In this document: positions 1 to 8,139 of the stretch, in pieces
Position numbering within the stretch: the first letter of the stretch is position 1
How the letters are laid out: every line of letters starts with the position of its first letter
NCBI GenBank assembly: GCA_002189105.1
Contig: NIOB01000007.1
Location: forward strand, 124,001-188,000
From: Saccharibacillus soli
GTDB lineage: Bacteria; Bacillota; Bacilli; Paenibacillales; Paenibacillaceae
Direction: 5' to 3'
DNA length: 64,000 bases
Position numbers and translations under genes: made by a program
The notes under the pieces: model-generated
Seen by the model: only the letters and a program-made list of their open reading frames with translations
Database searches by the model: none
What the model was told of the DNA's origin: nothing

Positions 1-57
1 GATCAGGATCGGGATTAGAGCGGCAGCATATAAGGTGAAAACGATCCATTTTTTCAT
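1..57 (-). CDS. Start of an unknown membrane or exported protein (partial)
   Basis: Only the first 19 codons lie in the window and the gene runs off the left edge. The reading begins MKKWIVFTLYAAALIPILI: a Lys-Lys start followed directly by a hydrophobic stretch, which is the pattern of a signal peptide or first membrane segment. A good ribosome binding site (AAGGAG, around 67-72 on this strand) precedes the ATG by a normal distance. It is transcribed divergently from the acetyltransferase gene to its right. No function can be assigned. Confidence 0.55.
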   Translation of the reverse strand, partial: MKKWIVFTLYAAALIPILI

Positions 58-160
58 CCGGAAAGGCTCCTTCCCACCAACGAAGATACTTGTTGTACTC
101 CGATTGTATGCGAAGCCCCTTTGGGAAGTCGAGTCTATCTGATGATAAGGCGTGGGGATT

Positions 161-190
161 TTGCGGCTGTATCGGGATAAAAGGTATACT
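161..190 (+). promoter_or_regulatory. Putative sigma-A promoter of the acetyltransferase/HD/phosphatase operon
   Basis: TTGCGG at 161-166 and TATACT at 185-190 are separated by 18 bases. The expected start of transcription lies about 30 bases before the ribosome binding site of the next gene. Confidence 0.5.
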
Positions 191-227
191 GAGCAAGCGA
201 ACGTCTGGGAGGAAAAGGAGGAACATC

Positions 228-1286
228 ATGACTTTGGAACCGGAGAATAACGTTCAACAAGGATGCCCCCCATCACAGGGACATCCATTCTCGCAGAAGG
301 CTATCCAGAAGAATGAATATGCAGCACCCGGGTCTCGCCAAGTGACCAGGTACCGCCAAGAGGATCGGGAAGATGCCGTGCGTATGCTGGGACTATGCGG
401 AGCAGAGGAACGGGTGAGTCTGCTTCCTGGGCAAGAGAAGGGGCCGCTTGAACGGAAGGCTTTTATCGTCCGCAGCCATTCGGGAATCGACGGAATTGCG
501 CTGCTCTGGCAGAAAGGGTTTCACCCTTTGGGTCGTTACCTGAACCTGTATCTCCGTCCGGATCAGCAGGATCTGAGGGTTGCGGAAGCCTTGATGGAGG
601 TTGTACAAGCAGAAGCTGGCGGCAGGGCGATTCAGGTTTTGTTTCGGGAAAATGAATTATTGGCGGTGGATTTTTACACTCGATTTGGATTTGCCGAGAT
701 GCGTCGTACTTATATGCCCCATCTTGACCTGGCCAAGGTTAAGCTTACTGCGGCGGAAGAACAAGGGGCAGCGATTAGGGACGATTGCCTGCATATACGC
801 TCATTCGCTGAACTTCAAGGAAACGAAGCGGCGCTGAACGGTTTGGCCCAGCGGATGCGTGCGTCTTACGAAAAAGCGCATGAAGGGAACCCGCCTCAGC
901 CTTACCCGTTGACGGTATGGCGAACCTTTAGCGAAGCTGACGATCTATGGGCTGAAGGATCATTTGCTGCGCTGAACGCCCAAGGAGACGAAGTGCTGGC
1001 CTTTGCTTCTCTGCATAAGGGGGAAGCGGAACATGAGGCAGAGTTAGGCTGGATGGGAGCGGAATCAGGCTTCGAGACTCTTCTGGAGATCGTGGATCGC
1101 AAGCGTATGGCTTACAGTCTGGCTCATGGATTCATCCGAGTCTCTGCCGAGATCGATAACACCGATCGTTATCAGATCACGCTGCTCGATAAGTATCCCT
1201 TTGAGCCTGCGGAACCCCTATTGACTTATCGAAGAGAAGCGGGCGGGACGGAAAGAACGGAAACCGGAGAGGAGAGACTGGATTGA
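228..1286 (+). CDS. GNAT-family N-acetyltransferase
   Basis: This 352-residue protein is read as a GNAT-type acetyltransferase, which moves an acetyl group from acetyl-CoA to an amine; the substrate is unknown. The N-terminal half contains a segment around residues 120-160 (VAEALMEVVQAEAGGRAIQVLFRENELLAVDFYTRFGF in outline) matching the GNAT end pattern in which a residue-rich helix is followed by 'FYTRFGF', the usual acetyl-CoA-side strand. The C-terminal half may be a second degenerate acyltransferase domain. I chose ATG 228 because it follows a strong GGAGGAAAAGGAGG site at 211-221; the longer reading from 90 has no such site. Its stop overlaps the start of the HD-domain gene by four bases, so the two are translationally coupled. 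Confidence 0.75.
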   Translation: MTLEPENNVQQGCPPSQGHPFSQKAIQKNEYAAPGSRQVTRYRQEDREDAVRMLGLCGAEERVSLLPGQEKGPLERKAFIVRSHSGIDGIALLWQKGFHPLGRYLNLYLRPDQQDLRVAEALMEVVQAEAGGRAIQVLFRENELLAVDFYTRFGFAEMRRTYMPHLDLAKVKLTAAEEQGAAIRDDCLHIRSFAELQGNEAALNGLAQRMRASYEKAHEGNPPQPYPLTVWRTFSEADDLWAEGSFAALNAQGDEVLAFASLHKGEAEHEAELGWMGAESGFETLLEIVDRKRMAYSLAHGFIRVSAEIDNTDRYQITLLDKYPFEPAEPLLTYRREAGGTERTETGEERLD

Positions 1287-2317
1287 ACAATCTTGAAAGG
1301 ATGTCCGCACTAGAGGGACTTCCACAGCAGGCGTATGGTCAATTGGATGGCTCGAAGACGCTTCGTGATCCACTCTGGGGAACGGTCGTGACTCCCAGTG
1401 CAAACGAGGTCAAGCTGCTGCGAAGTCGGACACTTAGACGCCTGCATGAAGTGAATCATGCAGGCCCGGCGGCGCTGCACACCCAGCATACGTCCACGCG
1501 TCTTCAGCATACGCTTGGCGTCTTCGCCTTGATCGCCCACTTTGCACCGAATTGGCCAGAACTGCGGGCAGCGGCGCTGCTTCACGATGCCGGACACGGG
1601 CCATTCAGTCATGCGCTGGAAGGCATCGAAGGGTTCAACCATTATCTGCGCGCTCAAGAAGTCTTGGCTTCCGAGGACGTGCAGCAGGCACTGGAGGGGC
1701 TGAATCGAGGCGAGGTTGTTGACCTCATTCAAGGCGATCTTGCCAGTTTGCTGCGCAATCGGGAAGGCGTGCTGCATGCCGACCACCTGGATTCCTGGGT
1801 GCGCAGTGCCGCTGCGTTCGGCATCCTGCCGTTTCCGGCGCCGGAGCTGCTGCGCGGCTTCCGGCTGTCGGGGCCGCATCTGGAAGCCGATGCGGACGCC
1901 GCCGCGCTGATGCTGCGGCTGATCCTGCACGAAGCGCGTTATCACGCTTCGGCGGAGAACATCGGCCCGGTCGCCGTGCTCCGGGCCTTGACGCAGCGCC
2001 TGATCGGCGCCGACGGCCTGCCGCCCGCAGAGCTGGGCGGCCTGACCGACGGCGAACTCCTGGCGCTGCTTCGGCGGCATCCGGCCACCGCCGAAGAGAC
2101 CGGCCGGCTGCTGTACCGGCCGCACGAACTGCATGTGGTCCGCGCCGGCGAAGCGGCGCCGGACGATGCTTATCGGTACAGCCTGAACAAGCTGTACCTG
2201 TCGCTGCCGCGCATCCAGGGCGGACTTGATGCTGCGCAGCTGCCGGGGTATGCACAGTTAGACGAGCTGAACGCTCTGCTGGGCGAATATCTCGTCTTCT
2301 GGGGAGAAGTCGAATGA
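1283..2317 (+). CDS. HD-domain phosphohydrolase
   Basis: A metal-dependent phosphohydrolase of the HD superfamily, 344 residues. The family cleaves phosphate esters of nucleotides, and this branch resembles the YwfO/dGTPase-like proteins. The metal ligands are visible: His76 in LQHTLGVF, His101-Asp102 in ALLHDAGHGPFSH, and an Asp near 169 in LHADHLDSW. The start is TTG at 1283, overlapping the previous stop in TTGA form, with a GGAGAGGAGAG site just upstream; ATG 1301 is the fallback. The last third (about 1800-2200) is markedly richer in G and C than its neighbours, without any break in the frame. The gene overlaps the next by four bases (ATGA). The substrate is not predictable from the sequence. 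Confidence 0.85.
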   Translation: MNNLERMSALEGLPQQAYGQLDGSKTLRDPLWGTVVTPSANEVKLLRSRTLRRLHEVNHAGPAALHTQHTSTRLQHTLGVFALIAHFAPNWPELRAAALLHDAGHGPFSHALEGIEGFNHYLRAQEVLASEDVQQALEGLNRGEVVDLIQGDLASLLRNREGVLHADHLDSWVRSAAAFGILPFPAPELLRGFRLSGPHLEADADAAALMLRLILHEARYHASAENIGPVAVLRALTQRLIGADGLPPAELGGLTDGELLALLRRHPATAEETGRLLYRPHELHVVRAGEAAPDDAYRYSLNKLYLSLPRIQGGLDAAQLPGYAQLDELNALLGEYLVFWGEVE

Positions 2318-2997
2318 GCGGCCGCAGGGACGGGAAAACGGCTTTCCCAAGCACGGCTCATGCGCCGCAGAGCAACACTTCACCGCCAGCCTCTGCGGAG
2401 CGTGAGACGCTGCTGTATTTCGTGCGCCATGCCCATTCGGTCTATGAGCATGGCCGGGAGCTTGAACGGGGTTTGTCGCCCTCGGGCGAGGCGGAAGCCC
2501 GTGCGCTCTGTGCCCGACTGAGCAGCGAGGGAATTGAGCAATATATCTCCAGCCCCTATCGCCGGGCTATCGATACCATTCGTCCGCTGGCGGAAGCCGC
2601 GGGCCGCCGCATTGATATTCATCCCGACCTGAGGGAGCGATTGGTCTCGGGGTCGCAGGATCTGGGACCGGAAGGCTTCCAGGAAGCCAAGCGGCGATGC
2701 TACGCTGATCTGGATTACCGACCGCCCGGCGGAGAGAGCAGCCGGGAAGCACAGATGAGAGCAGTGTCCGTCATTCGCGGACTGCTGCATGCTTATCCTG
2801 GTGGGCGAATAGCCATCGGCACACATGGTGATATTCTGACGCTGATGCTGGGTGCTTTTGATGAGCGCTATGGATACTCATTCTGGCAAAGCCTGACCAT
2901 GCCTGATGCGTATCGTGCCCATTTTGTGGGAGAGCGCTTAGTAGAAGTGAAAAAAATCCAGTATGAATCCCCCATTTTTTCAGACAAAAAAGGTTGA
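2314..2997 (+). CDS. Histidine phosphatase family protein (phosphoglycerate mutase-like)
   Basis: A cytoplasmic phosphatase of 227 residues in the branch-1 histidine phosphatase superfamily. The phosphohistidine motif RHAH is at residues 38-41, Arg and Glu of the active site follow in SPYRRA and LRERL, and the second catalytic His is in IGTHGDIL. The first 30 residues are Ser/Pro-rich and precede the conserved core. It is the last gene of a three-gene operon (acetyltransferase, HD protein, phosphatase), started by an ATGA overlap. Its stop codon lies inside the -35 element of the promoter for the leuA leader, so the next transcript starts directly at its end. Whether it acts on a sugar phosphate or another phosphoester is unknown. 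Confidence 0.85.
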   Translation: MSGRRDGKTAFPSTAHAPQSNTSPPASAERETLLYFVRHAHSVYEHGRELERGLSPSGEAEARALCARLSSEGIEQYISSPYRRAIDTIRPLAEAAGRRIDIHPDLRERLVSGSQDLGPEGFQEAKRRCYADLDYRPPGGESSREAQMRAVSVIRGLLHAYPGGRIAIGTHGDILTLMLGAFDERYGYSFWQSLTMPDAYRAHFVGERLVEVKKIQYESPIFSDKKG

Positions 2998-3023
2998 CAT
3001 TCCCGATGCGGCAGGATTAGAAT
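2994..3023 (+). promoter_or_regulatory. Promoter of the leuA T-box leader
   Basis: A perfect TTGACA (2994-2999) is followed after 18 bases by TAGAAT (3018-3023). It sits on the last codons of the preceding phosphatase gene and about 30 bases before the first T-box structure. Confidence 0.7.
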
Positions 3024-3040
3024 GACACAAAACCGACATA

Positions 3041-3383
3041 CATGAACAAACGCGATGAACGGGATCAGTAGCCAGAACGGCCGTCAAGAGAGCTGCGGGG
3101 TGGTGCGACGCAGTCGGCAGGTTAGGTGAAACTCACCCGGAAGCGGTTGAACTCAGAAGGAACGAGGCGCTTAACTTCCTGAAGTTTGAGCGAGAGCAGC
3201 CTGCCTTTAAGTTCAAACGGATTTGCCCACGTGAGAGGGCCAACGAGCGGATTTTGTTTTCTCTCCAGCTGCACTTGGCCCAGGGCCAGCATGTGATTGC
3301 AGGAAGAGAAGCAGAATCAATGAGAGTGGTACCGCGACAGTCCAGCCTGTCGTCTCTTCATCCAAGAGACGACAGGCTTTTTG
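3041..3383 (+). promoter_or_regulatory. T-box riboswitch 1 (leucine), first of a tandem pair
   Basis: This leader RNA binds uncharged tRNA and decides between termination and read-through. The AGAGAGC element of stem I is at about 3087-3093, the distal-loop GGTGCGA at about 3101-3108, and the T-box proper, GAGTGGTACCGCG, at 3324-3336. The likely specifier is CTC (leucine) at 3132-3134, in the context GAAACTCACCCGGAAGC that matches the second leader; a second GAACTCA occurs at 3150-3155 and is the alternative. The T-box is followed by its own terminator. It serves leuA together with leader 2. Confidence 0.88.
3344..3383 (+). terminator. Regulated terminator of T-box 1
   Basis: A 14-bp perfect stem (AGCCTGTCGTCTCT paired with 3365-3378) with a short loop is followed by five T residues. 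Its 5' arm begins eight bases after the T-box sequence, as expected for the terminator/antiterminator switch. Confidence 0.88.
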
Positions 3384-3510
3384 TATGGACGGCAAGCATC
3401 AAGCGGATTCCAGAGTTGTATCCTGTCGGACGTAGAATCCGATCAGAAGATCCAGCGAACCGACAGTCAGTCAACAAGACAGCGCGATTAAACCGATCAA
3501 CCAAACAGAT

Positions 3511-3798
3511 CCATGCAATGAACGGGAGCAGTAAGGACCAAGCGATTTACAGAGAGCCGTGGGAGGGTGCAACACGGTATTCGCTTTTCCTGAACTCGCC
3601 CGGGAGCATGAAGGCCGAACCCCGATGAGGCAGCCCAAGCTGCAAGTAACATCGGATTGAAGCCGACCGGAAGACCCGACCGTTATCCCGGGTTCAAGCG
3701 GAACGCAGCTCTGTGCAGCAGTGCTGCGTTCAACGAGAGTGGTACCGCGGCGGCCCAGGCCCGTCGTCTCTTGATTCAGGAGACGACGGGCCTTTTTG
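3511..3798 (+). promoter_or_regulatory. T-box riboswitch 2 (leucine), second of a tandem pair
   Basis: A second complete T-box leader lies between the first terminator and leuA. AGAGAGC is at about 3551-3557, GGTGCAA at about 3566-3572, the specifier CTC (leucine) at 3595-3597 within GAACTCGCCCGGGAGC, and the T-box GAGTGGTACCGCGG at 3737-3750. No promoter is evident between the two leaders, so one transcript must pass both terminators to reach leuA. Confidence 0.9.
3757..3798 (+). terminator. Regulated terminator of T-box 2
   Basis: AGGCCCGTCGTCT at 3757-3769 pairs with 3781-3793 and is followed by a run of T. It resembles the terminator of T-box 1 (shared GTCGTCTCTT core), suggesting the two leaders arose by duplication. 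Confidence 0.9.
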
Positions 3799-3909
3799 AT
3801 ATGTCAACCAGATGAGACACAGGGGTATGGAGCACCTATAGGTCAGTAAGTGCAGGTAGGAAGAACAGATGAGGAAGGCACCCATTACAAGAACCGGAGG
3901 CGATTAACC

Positions 3910-5502
3910 ATGACAGAAACGACAGGAACCAGACGGATCAAGATTTTTGACACGACGCTGCGAGACGGCGAACAGGCACCCGGAGCTTCGCTCGATGTAG
4001 AACAAAAGGTCAAACTGGCTCATCAATTGGCACGTCTGGGCGTGGATACGATTGAGCCGGGTTTCCCGATCTCGAGTCCAGGAGACTTTCGAGCGGTGCA
4101 GCGTATCTCGCGTGAGGTCGCAGGGGTGGAGATCTGTGGTTTTGCCCGTGCAGTCAAAGAGGATATCGATGCGGCGGTTCGAGCCACTGAAGATGCACAG
4201 CGCAGACGTCTGCATATGTTCCTGTCCTCATCGAACATCCATCTGGATTTTCAGTTGAAAAAAACGCGGGCGGAAGTGGTTCTTCTCGCGCGTCAGATGG
4301 TCGCGTATGCCAAGCAGTTTGTGGATGAGGTGGAATTCTCGCCAATGGATGCCACACGTACGGGCGATGAATTCCTGTTTGAAGTGCTGGAGGCTGTAAT
4401 CGAAGAAGGCGCCACAATTCTGAATATTCCCGATACGGTGGGCTTCGCGCTGCCGGAGGAGTACGGCGCCATGTTCACCCGGGTGATGCGCGGAGTTCGC
4501 GGGAGCGATCGGGTCGAATTCAGCGCCCACTGCCACAACGACCTGGGCATGGCTGTAGCGAACAGCCTGGCGGCAATCCGGGCAGGCGTTACACATGTGG
4601 AAGTAACGGTCAATGGTATTGGGGAGCGGGCAGGCAACTGTTCGCTGGAAGAACTGGCCATGGCGCTGGCAACGAGAGGCGACAGCTTCGGCGTATCGAC
4701 GGGCATCCATCCGGAAGAAATCTACTCGACCTCACAGATGGTCAGTCGGATGATGGGTTCGCCCATCGCATACAACAAGCCGATCGTCGGCCGCAATGCT
4801 TTCCAACATGAGGCGGGGATTCACCAGGATGGTCTGCTCAAGAATCGCAATACGTACGAGATCATGGACCCTGAACGTCTGGGAATCCCGCGCAGCATGA
4901 TCGTATTGGGCAAACATTCGGGTCGCCATGCCCTTCGCCACCGGGTTGCGGAATTTGGTGTGGAGTTGAACGCGGAACAGCTGGAAGAACTGTATGCGGC
5001 GTTTAAGGAGAAAGCCGATCGCCAGAAGACGGTTCACGATCATGAACTGCTGCAAATGGCGGGACAGGCTGTGGATCGTGCGCTGGAGCCTTATACGTTG
5101 AGCGAAGTGCAGATTGTGACGGGCAGTGGGACGCATCGGGTAGCTTCCTGCAAGATTCGTGACAATGCTACGGGCAGGGAAGCCGTATATACAGGCGGCG
5201 GAGAAGGACCGGTGGAAGCAGCAGTCGCTGCAATCCGCAGCGCCATTCCCGAGCCGATTGAGTTTGCCGACCTGGAACTGTATTCGGTCTCTTCAGGGGA
5301 GACAGCAGCCGGGGAAGCAACGGTCACCGTGCGGCTGGGCGACTCATTGCATCGTGGAACCGCGACGAACCGCGACATTCTGATGGCAGCGGCAGAAGCT
5401 TATATGGCGGCCTGCAACCGTGCGGTAGGGGAGGCGCGTGCTTCTCAGGCAGCGAAGCCGCAGACAGATACGCAAGCCAGAGTATCCCCTGTTTCTTCAT
5501 AA
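3910..5502 (+). CDS. leuA: 2-isopropylmalate synthase
   Basis: The first committed enzyme of leucine synthesis: it condenses acetyl-CoA with 2-oxoisovalerate in the cytoplasm. The protein has 530 residues. The catalytic barrel starts with IFDTTLRDGEQAPG (divalent metal and substrate site), carries HCHNDLGMAVAN with the two metal-binding His, NGIGERAGN, and FQHEAGIHQDG; the C-terminal 150 residues have the LeuA regulatory-domain pattern that binds leucine. ATG 3910 is chosen because GGAGG stands nine bases upstream; the longer reading from 3850 lacks a site. Expression should rise when leucyl-tRNA is uncharged, through the tandem T-box. No other ilv or leu gene is adjacent; the next gene is on the other strand. 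A citramalate synthase is the main alternative, but leader and motifs favour LeuA. Confidence 0.93.
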   Translation: MTETTGTRRIKIFDTTLRDGEQAPGASLDVEQKVKLAHQLARLGVDTIEPGFPISSPGDFRAVQRISREVAGVEICGFARAVKEDIDAAVRATEDAQRRRLHMFLSSSNIHLDFQLKKTRAEVVLLARQMVAYAKQFVDEVEFSPMDATRTGDEFLFEVLEAVIEEGATILNIPDTVGFALPEEYGAMFTRVMRGVRGSDRVEFSAHCHNDLGMAVANSLAAIRAGVTHVEVTVNGIGERAGNCSLEELAMALATRGDSFGVSTGIHPEEIYSTSQMVSRMMGSPIAYNKPIVGRNAFQHEAGIHQDGLLKNRNTYEIMDPERLGIPRSMIVLGKHSGRHALRHRVAEFGVELNAEQLEELYAAFKEKADRQKTVHDHELLQMAGQAVDRALEPYTLSEVQIVTGSGTHRVASCKIRDNATGREAVYTGGGEGPVEAAVAAIRSAIPEPIEFADLELYSVSSGETAAGEATVTVRLGDSLHRGTATNRDILMAAAEAYMAACNRAVGEARASQAAKPQTDTQARVSPVSS

Positions 5503-5554
5503 AAAAAGCAAGCTGCAATAAATGTAAAGAATCGGCCGTGAACCGGGAGAAAAA

Positions 5555-5576
5555 GGCTTAGGCATATGCCTAAGCC
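5555..5576 (-). terminator. Terminator hairpin between leuA and glsA
   Basis: A perfect 22-base palindrome (GGCTTAGGCATATGCCTAAGCC). On the minus strand it runs into five T residues and so should end the glutaminase transcript; on the plus strand the tail is only CTTCTTCG, so leuA is probably terminated less well. Confidence 0.75.
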
Positions 5577-5623
5577 CTTCTTCGTGCAATGGGCCTATTC
5601 GATCTGTCAGGTCAGGAAAAGGG

Positions 5624-6571
5624 TCAGAACAAACTCCAATCCATCCGCTGCGACAGTCGCTCCAGCAGATGCACGCCCGCACTGCTGTTGCCCTTGGCGT
5701 TTAGCGCCGGGCCCACCACGCCGATGCCAAGCGCACCGGGAACGAAGGTTAGAATACCGCCGGAAACACCGCTTTTGGCAGGAAGACCGGCTTTGATTGC
5801 GAATTCACCAGAGGCGTTATACATGCCGCAGGTAATCATAAACGTCTTGGCGATCTGCACGTAGCGCCGAGGGATCAGTTTCTCCCCGCTGATGGGATCG
5901 GTGCCATCACCGGCCAGAACCAGAGCCATCCGTGCCAAGTCCCGGCAGGTAGCTTCGATGGAGCAGTGACGGAAGTAGACGGACAGCACCTCTTCTACGC
6001 CGCCATCCAGTACGCCATTTTCCACCAGGAAATAACCAATCGAACGGTTTAAGTTGCCCGTCTCATACTCGGATTGGTAGACGGCCTCATTGACTTCAAG
6101 AGGGCTGCCCCCCGATAACTGACGGAAAAACGCCAGAATACGCTGGGATTTCTCCTCTGGAGAAGAACCGCGAATCATGGAGGATACCGTGATCGCTCCA
6201 GCATTAATCAGCGGATTAAAAGGAATGCCCGGACGGACCAGCTCCAGTTTGAGCATGGAATTGAAATTGTCGCCTGTGGGTTCCATACCCACGCGTTCAA
6301 ATACCGCATCTTCGCCGTTGTCCATCAGCGCGAGAATCAAGGTAAACACCTTGGAGATGCTCTGAAGAGTGAAGGCCATGCCGCAGTCGCCCGCAGAGAC
6401 CGATTCGCCTTGTTTGTCGAGCAGATGAATCCCCAGTGCATCATGGGGGGCTTTGGATAATTCGGGAATGTAGGAAGCCACAGCTCCGGCTGAAGCTTCC
6501 TGCCTGCTGCGTTCCAGCCATTCGGGCAGAAACTCGCGGACTTCATCTAAACGTGCGTTTTTGGCAATCAT
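5624..6571 (-). CDS. glsA: Glutaminase A
   Basis: Hydrolyses L-glutamine to glutamate and ammonia in the cytoplasm. The 315-residue length is normal for the family. The serine-dependent beta-lactamase-like active site is visible as the SxxK motif Ser71-Ile-Ser-Lys74 within LQSISKVFTL; NPLINAGAI and the later YFRHCSIEATC and GVSGGI segments are further family hallmarks. A GGAGG site (read on the minus strand near 6580) supports ATG at 6571. It is monocistronic, ended by the palindromic terminator at 5555-5576, and divergent from the oppD transcript, with about 290 bases between them. Confidence 0.93.
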   Translation of the reverse strand: MIAKNARLDEVREFLPEWLERSRQEASAGAVASYIPELSKAPHDALGIHLLDKQGESVSAGDCGMAFTLQSISKVFTLILALMDNGEDAVFERVGMEPTGDNFNSMLKLELVRPGIPFNPLINAGAITVSSMIRGSSPEEKSQRILAFFRQLSGGSPLEVNEAVYQSEYETGNLNRSIGYFLVENGVLDGGVEEVLSVYFRHCSIEATCRDLARMALVLAGDGTDPISGEKLIPRRYVQIAKTFMITCGMYNASGEFAIKAGLPAKSGVSGGILTFVPGALGIGVVGPALNAKGNSSAGVHLLERLSQRMDWSLF

Positions 6572-6680
6572 GGAAGCGGCCTCCTTAAATAAGCGTTCAA
6601 TCGATTTTACAATCTCTGTGGCGGTGCCGCTACCTTTTCTTTTGGCCTGCTCCAGCGCATATCTGACATGTAGTGTATGC

Positions 6681-6710
6681 TTGACTGCCAGATACCCAAG
6701 CAGTTACAAT
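6681..6710 (+). promoter_or_regulatory. Putative promoter of the oppD leader
   Basis: TTGACT (6681-6686) and TACAAT (6705-6710) are separated by 18 bases, giving a leader of about 150 bases before oppD. Confidence 0.55.
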
Positions 6711-6763
6711 ATTATATACGATTTCGTAAAACAATGTTCTCATGATTATATACGAACGTTCGG
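6711..6763 (+). repeat. Direct repeat pair and palindrome at the oppD transcription start
   Basis: The 11-base sequence ATTATATACGA occurs at 6711-6721 and again at 6745-6755, a period of 34 bases. The second copy runs into the perfect palindrome CGAACGTTCG at 6754-6763. The repeats begin immediately after the -10 element, which suggests an operator, although no regulator can be named. Confidence 0.5.
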
Positions 6764-6823
6764 AAAAGCGGAGTGCGCGATTGCGGACAAGACGCGAGAA
6801 CGCGATGCGAAAAGCGACAAATG

Positions 6824-6848
6824 GCCCGTTCCTCTGTGAACGGGCTTT
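6824..6848 (+). terminator. Hairpin in the oppD leader, possible attenuator
   Basis: GCCCGTTC (6824-6831) pairs with GAACGGGC (6838-6845) around a six-base loop and is followed by TTTAAT. It lies only 20 bases before the oppD start, between promoter and gene, so it would have to be bypassed for expression. The T tail is short. Confidence 0.5.
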
Positions 6849-6865
6849 AATAGGGAGTGTAGACA

Positions 6866-7927
6866 ATGGAGAGACTTCTCGAAGTCAAAGATTTGGCAAT
6901 TTCATTCAGAACGCGTGCCGGTGAAGTACAGGCCATTCGCGGTGTAAACTTCCATCTGGACAAGGGCGAGACGCTCGCTATCGTTGGCGAATCGGGTTCG
7001 GGCAAGAGCGTAACCTCCCAGGCGATCATGAAGCTGGTTCCGGAACCACAGGGGCAATACAAACGCGGACAAATTCTATTTGAAGGCGTGGATCTGGTGA
7101 AAAAAAGCCAGAATCAGATGCAGAAGATGCGCGGCAAGGAAATCGGCATGATCTTCCAAGACCCGATGACCTCGCTTAACCCAACAATGAAAGTCGGCAA
7201 GCAGATCACCGAAGTGCTGTTTACGCACGAAAAGATTTCTGCGGATGCTGCGCGTGCACGTGGACTGGAGCTGTTAACACTGGTCGGGATTCCGAATCCG
7301 GAAAAACGCTTCAATCAATATCCGCATGAATTCTCCGGCGGTATGCGTCAGCGCGTCGTAATCGCAATGGCGCTGGCAGCCAACCCCAAGCTGCTGATCG
7401 CTGACGAACCAACAACGGCACTGGACGTAACGATTCAGGCTCAGATCCTCGAACTGATGAAAGACCTTCAGGCGAAGATCGGTACAGCCATCATCTTCAT
7501 CACCCACGACTTGGGCGTTGTAGCGAAGATGGCTGACCGCGTAGCAGTTATGTATGCGGGCCAGATCGTAGAGATGGGTACGGCTGCCGAGATCTTCTAT
7601 GATCCGCGTCATCCATACACTTGGGGTCTGCTATCCTCGATGCCTGCGCTGGACAGCAACGGCGAAGAGAAGCTGACGGCGATCCCGGGTACACCTCCCG
7701 ATCTGCTGCATCCGCCAGTAGGCGATGCGTTTGCTCTGCGCAGCAACTATGCCATGAAGATCGACTTTGAGAAAGAGCCTCCAATGTTCCGGGTATCGGA
7801 TACACACTTCGTGAAATCCTGGCTGCTGCACCCGGATGCTCCGGCAGTGACGCCACCGGATGCTGTGGTGCGTCGTCAGCGCAAGCTGAGCAACACGTAT
7901 GAGACTCCGGTTCTGGTTGAAGCCTAA
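6866..7927 (+). CDS. oppD: Oligopeptide ABC transporter ATP-binding protein, OppD type
   Basis: One of the two ATPases that usually power an oligopeptide importer at the inner face of the membrane. Residues 1-250 form the ABC domain: Walker A GESGSGKS, Q-loop MIFQDPMTSLNP, signature FSGGMRQRV, Walker B LLIADEPTTALD and H-loop FITHDLG. The C-terminal 90 residues are the Opp/Dpp-type extension (PRHPYTWGLLSSMPAL) in the form that lacks the conserved cysteines, as in OppD rather than DppD proteins. Length (353) is normal. It is an orphan here: no permease, binding protein or oppF is adjacent and a strong terminator follows directly, so it must work with components coded elsewhere. The leader carries repeats and a hairpin that may control it. 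Confidence 0.9.
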   Translation: MERLLEVKDLAISFRTRAGEVQAIRGVNFHLDKGETLAIVGESGSGKSVTSQAIMKLVPEPQGQYKRGQILFEGVDLVKKSQNQMQKMRGKEIGMIFQDPMTSLNPTMKVGKQITEVLFTHEKISADAARARGLELLTLVGIPNPEKRFNQYPHEFSGGMRQRVVIAMALAANPKLLIADEPTTALDVTIQAQILELMKDLQAKIGTAIIFITHDLGVVAKMADRVAVMYAGQIVEMGTAAEIFYDPRHPYTWGLLSSMPALDSNGEEKLTAIPGTPPDLLHPPVGDAFALRSNYAMKIDFEKEPPMFRVSDTHFVKSWLLHPDAPAVTPPDAVVRRQRKLSNTYETPVLVEA

Positions 7928-7971
7928 GCTTCCACGGACAGACCTCAAGCGCTCGTTGAAATGAATAACCG

Positions 7972-8011
7972 AAAAGGATGAATCCGATCAATCGGATTCA
8001 TCCTTTTTTTT
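7972..8011 (+). terminator. Terminator of oppD
   Basis: A 16-bp stem (AAAAGGATGAATCCGA with 7992-8007) with a four-base loop is followed by eight T residues. Confidence 0.92.
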
Positions 8012-8139
8012 GGTGTATCAGATTGGAGAGCGGCATTCCAGAACCTGCCTTTGATCCGTTTCTATGTCTGAATGTTGGACCGTAATCACCGCGCGAACCT
8101 TCAAGCGGGGGCAGTTCTGGCGCAAGTACAAGCTACCCG

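Noticed and set aside
3213-3628. Reading frames inside the leuA leader on both strands
   Set aside because: They overlap the T-box elements, have no ribosome binding site and are explained by the structured RNA.
6561-6866. Frames of 78 to 92 codons on both strands between glsA and oppD
   Set aside because: They cover promoter, repeats and hairpin, lack a ribosome binding site and read as low-complexity, Cys-rich sequence without a recognisable fold.
6866-7927. Loss of the C-terminal cysteines of the ATPase as a sign of damage
   Set aside because: OppD-type proteins of Bacillota commonly lack these residues, which are typical of DppD-type ones.
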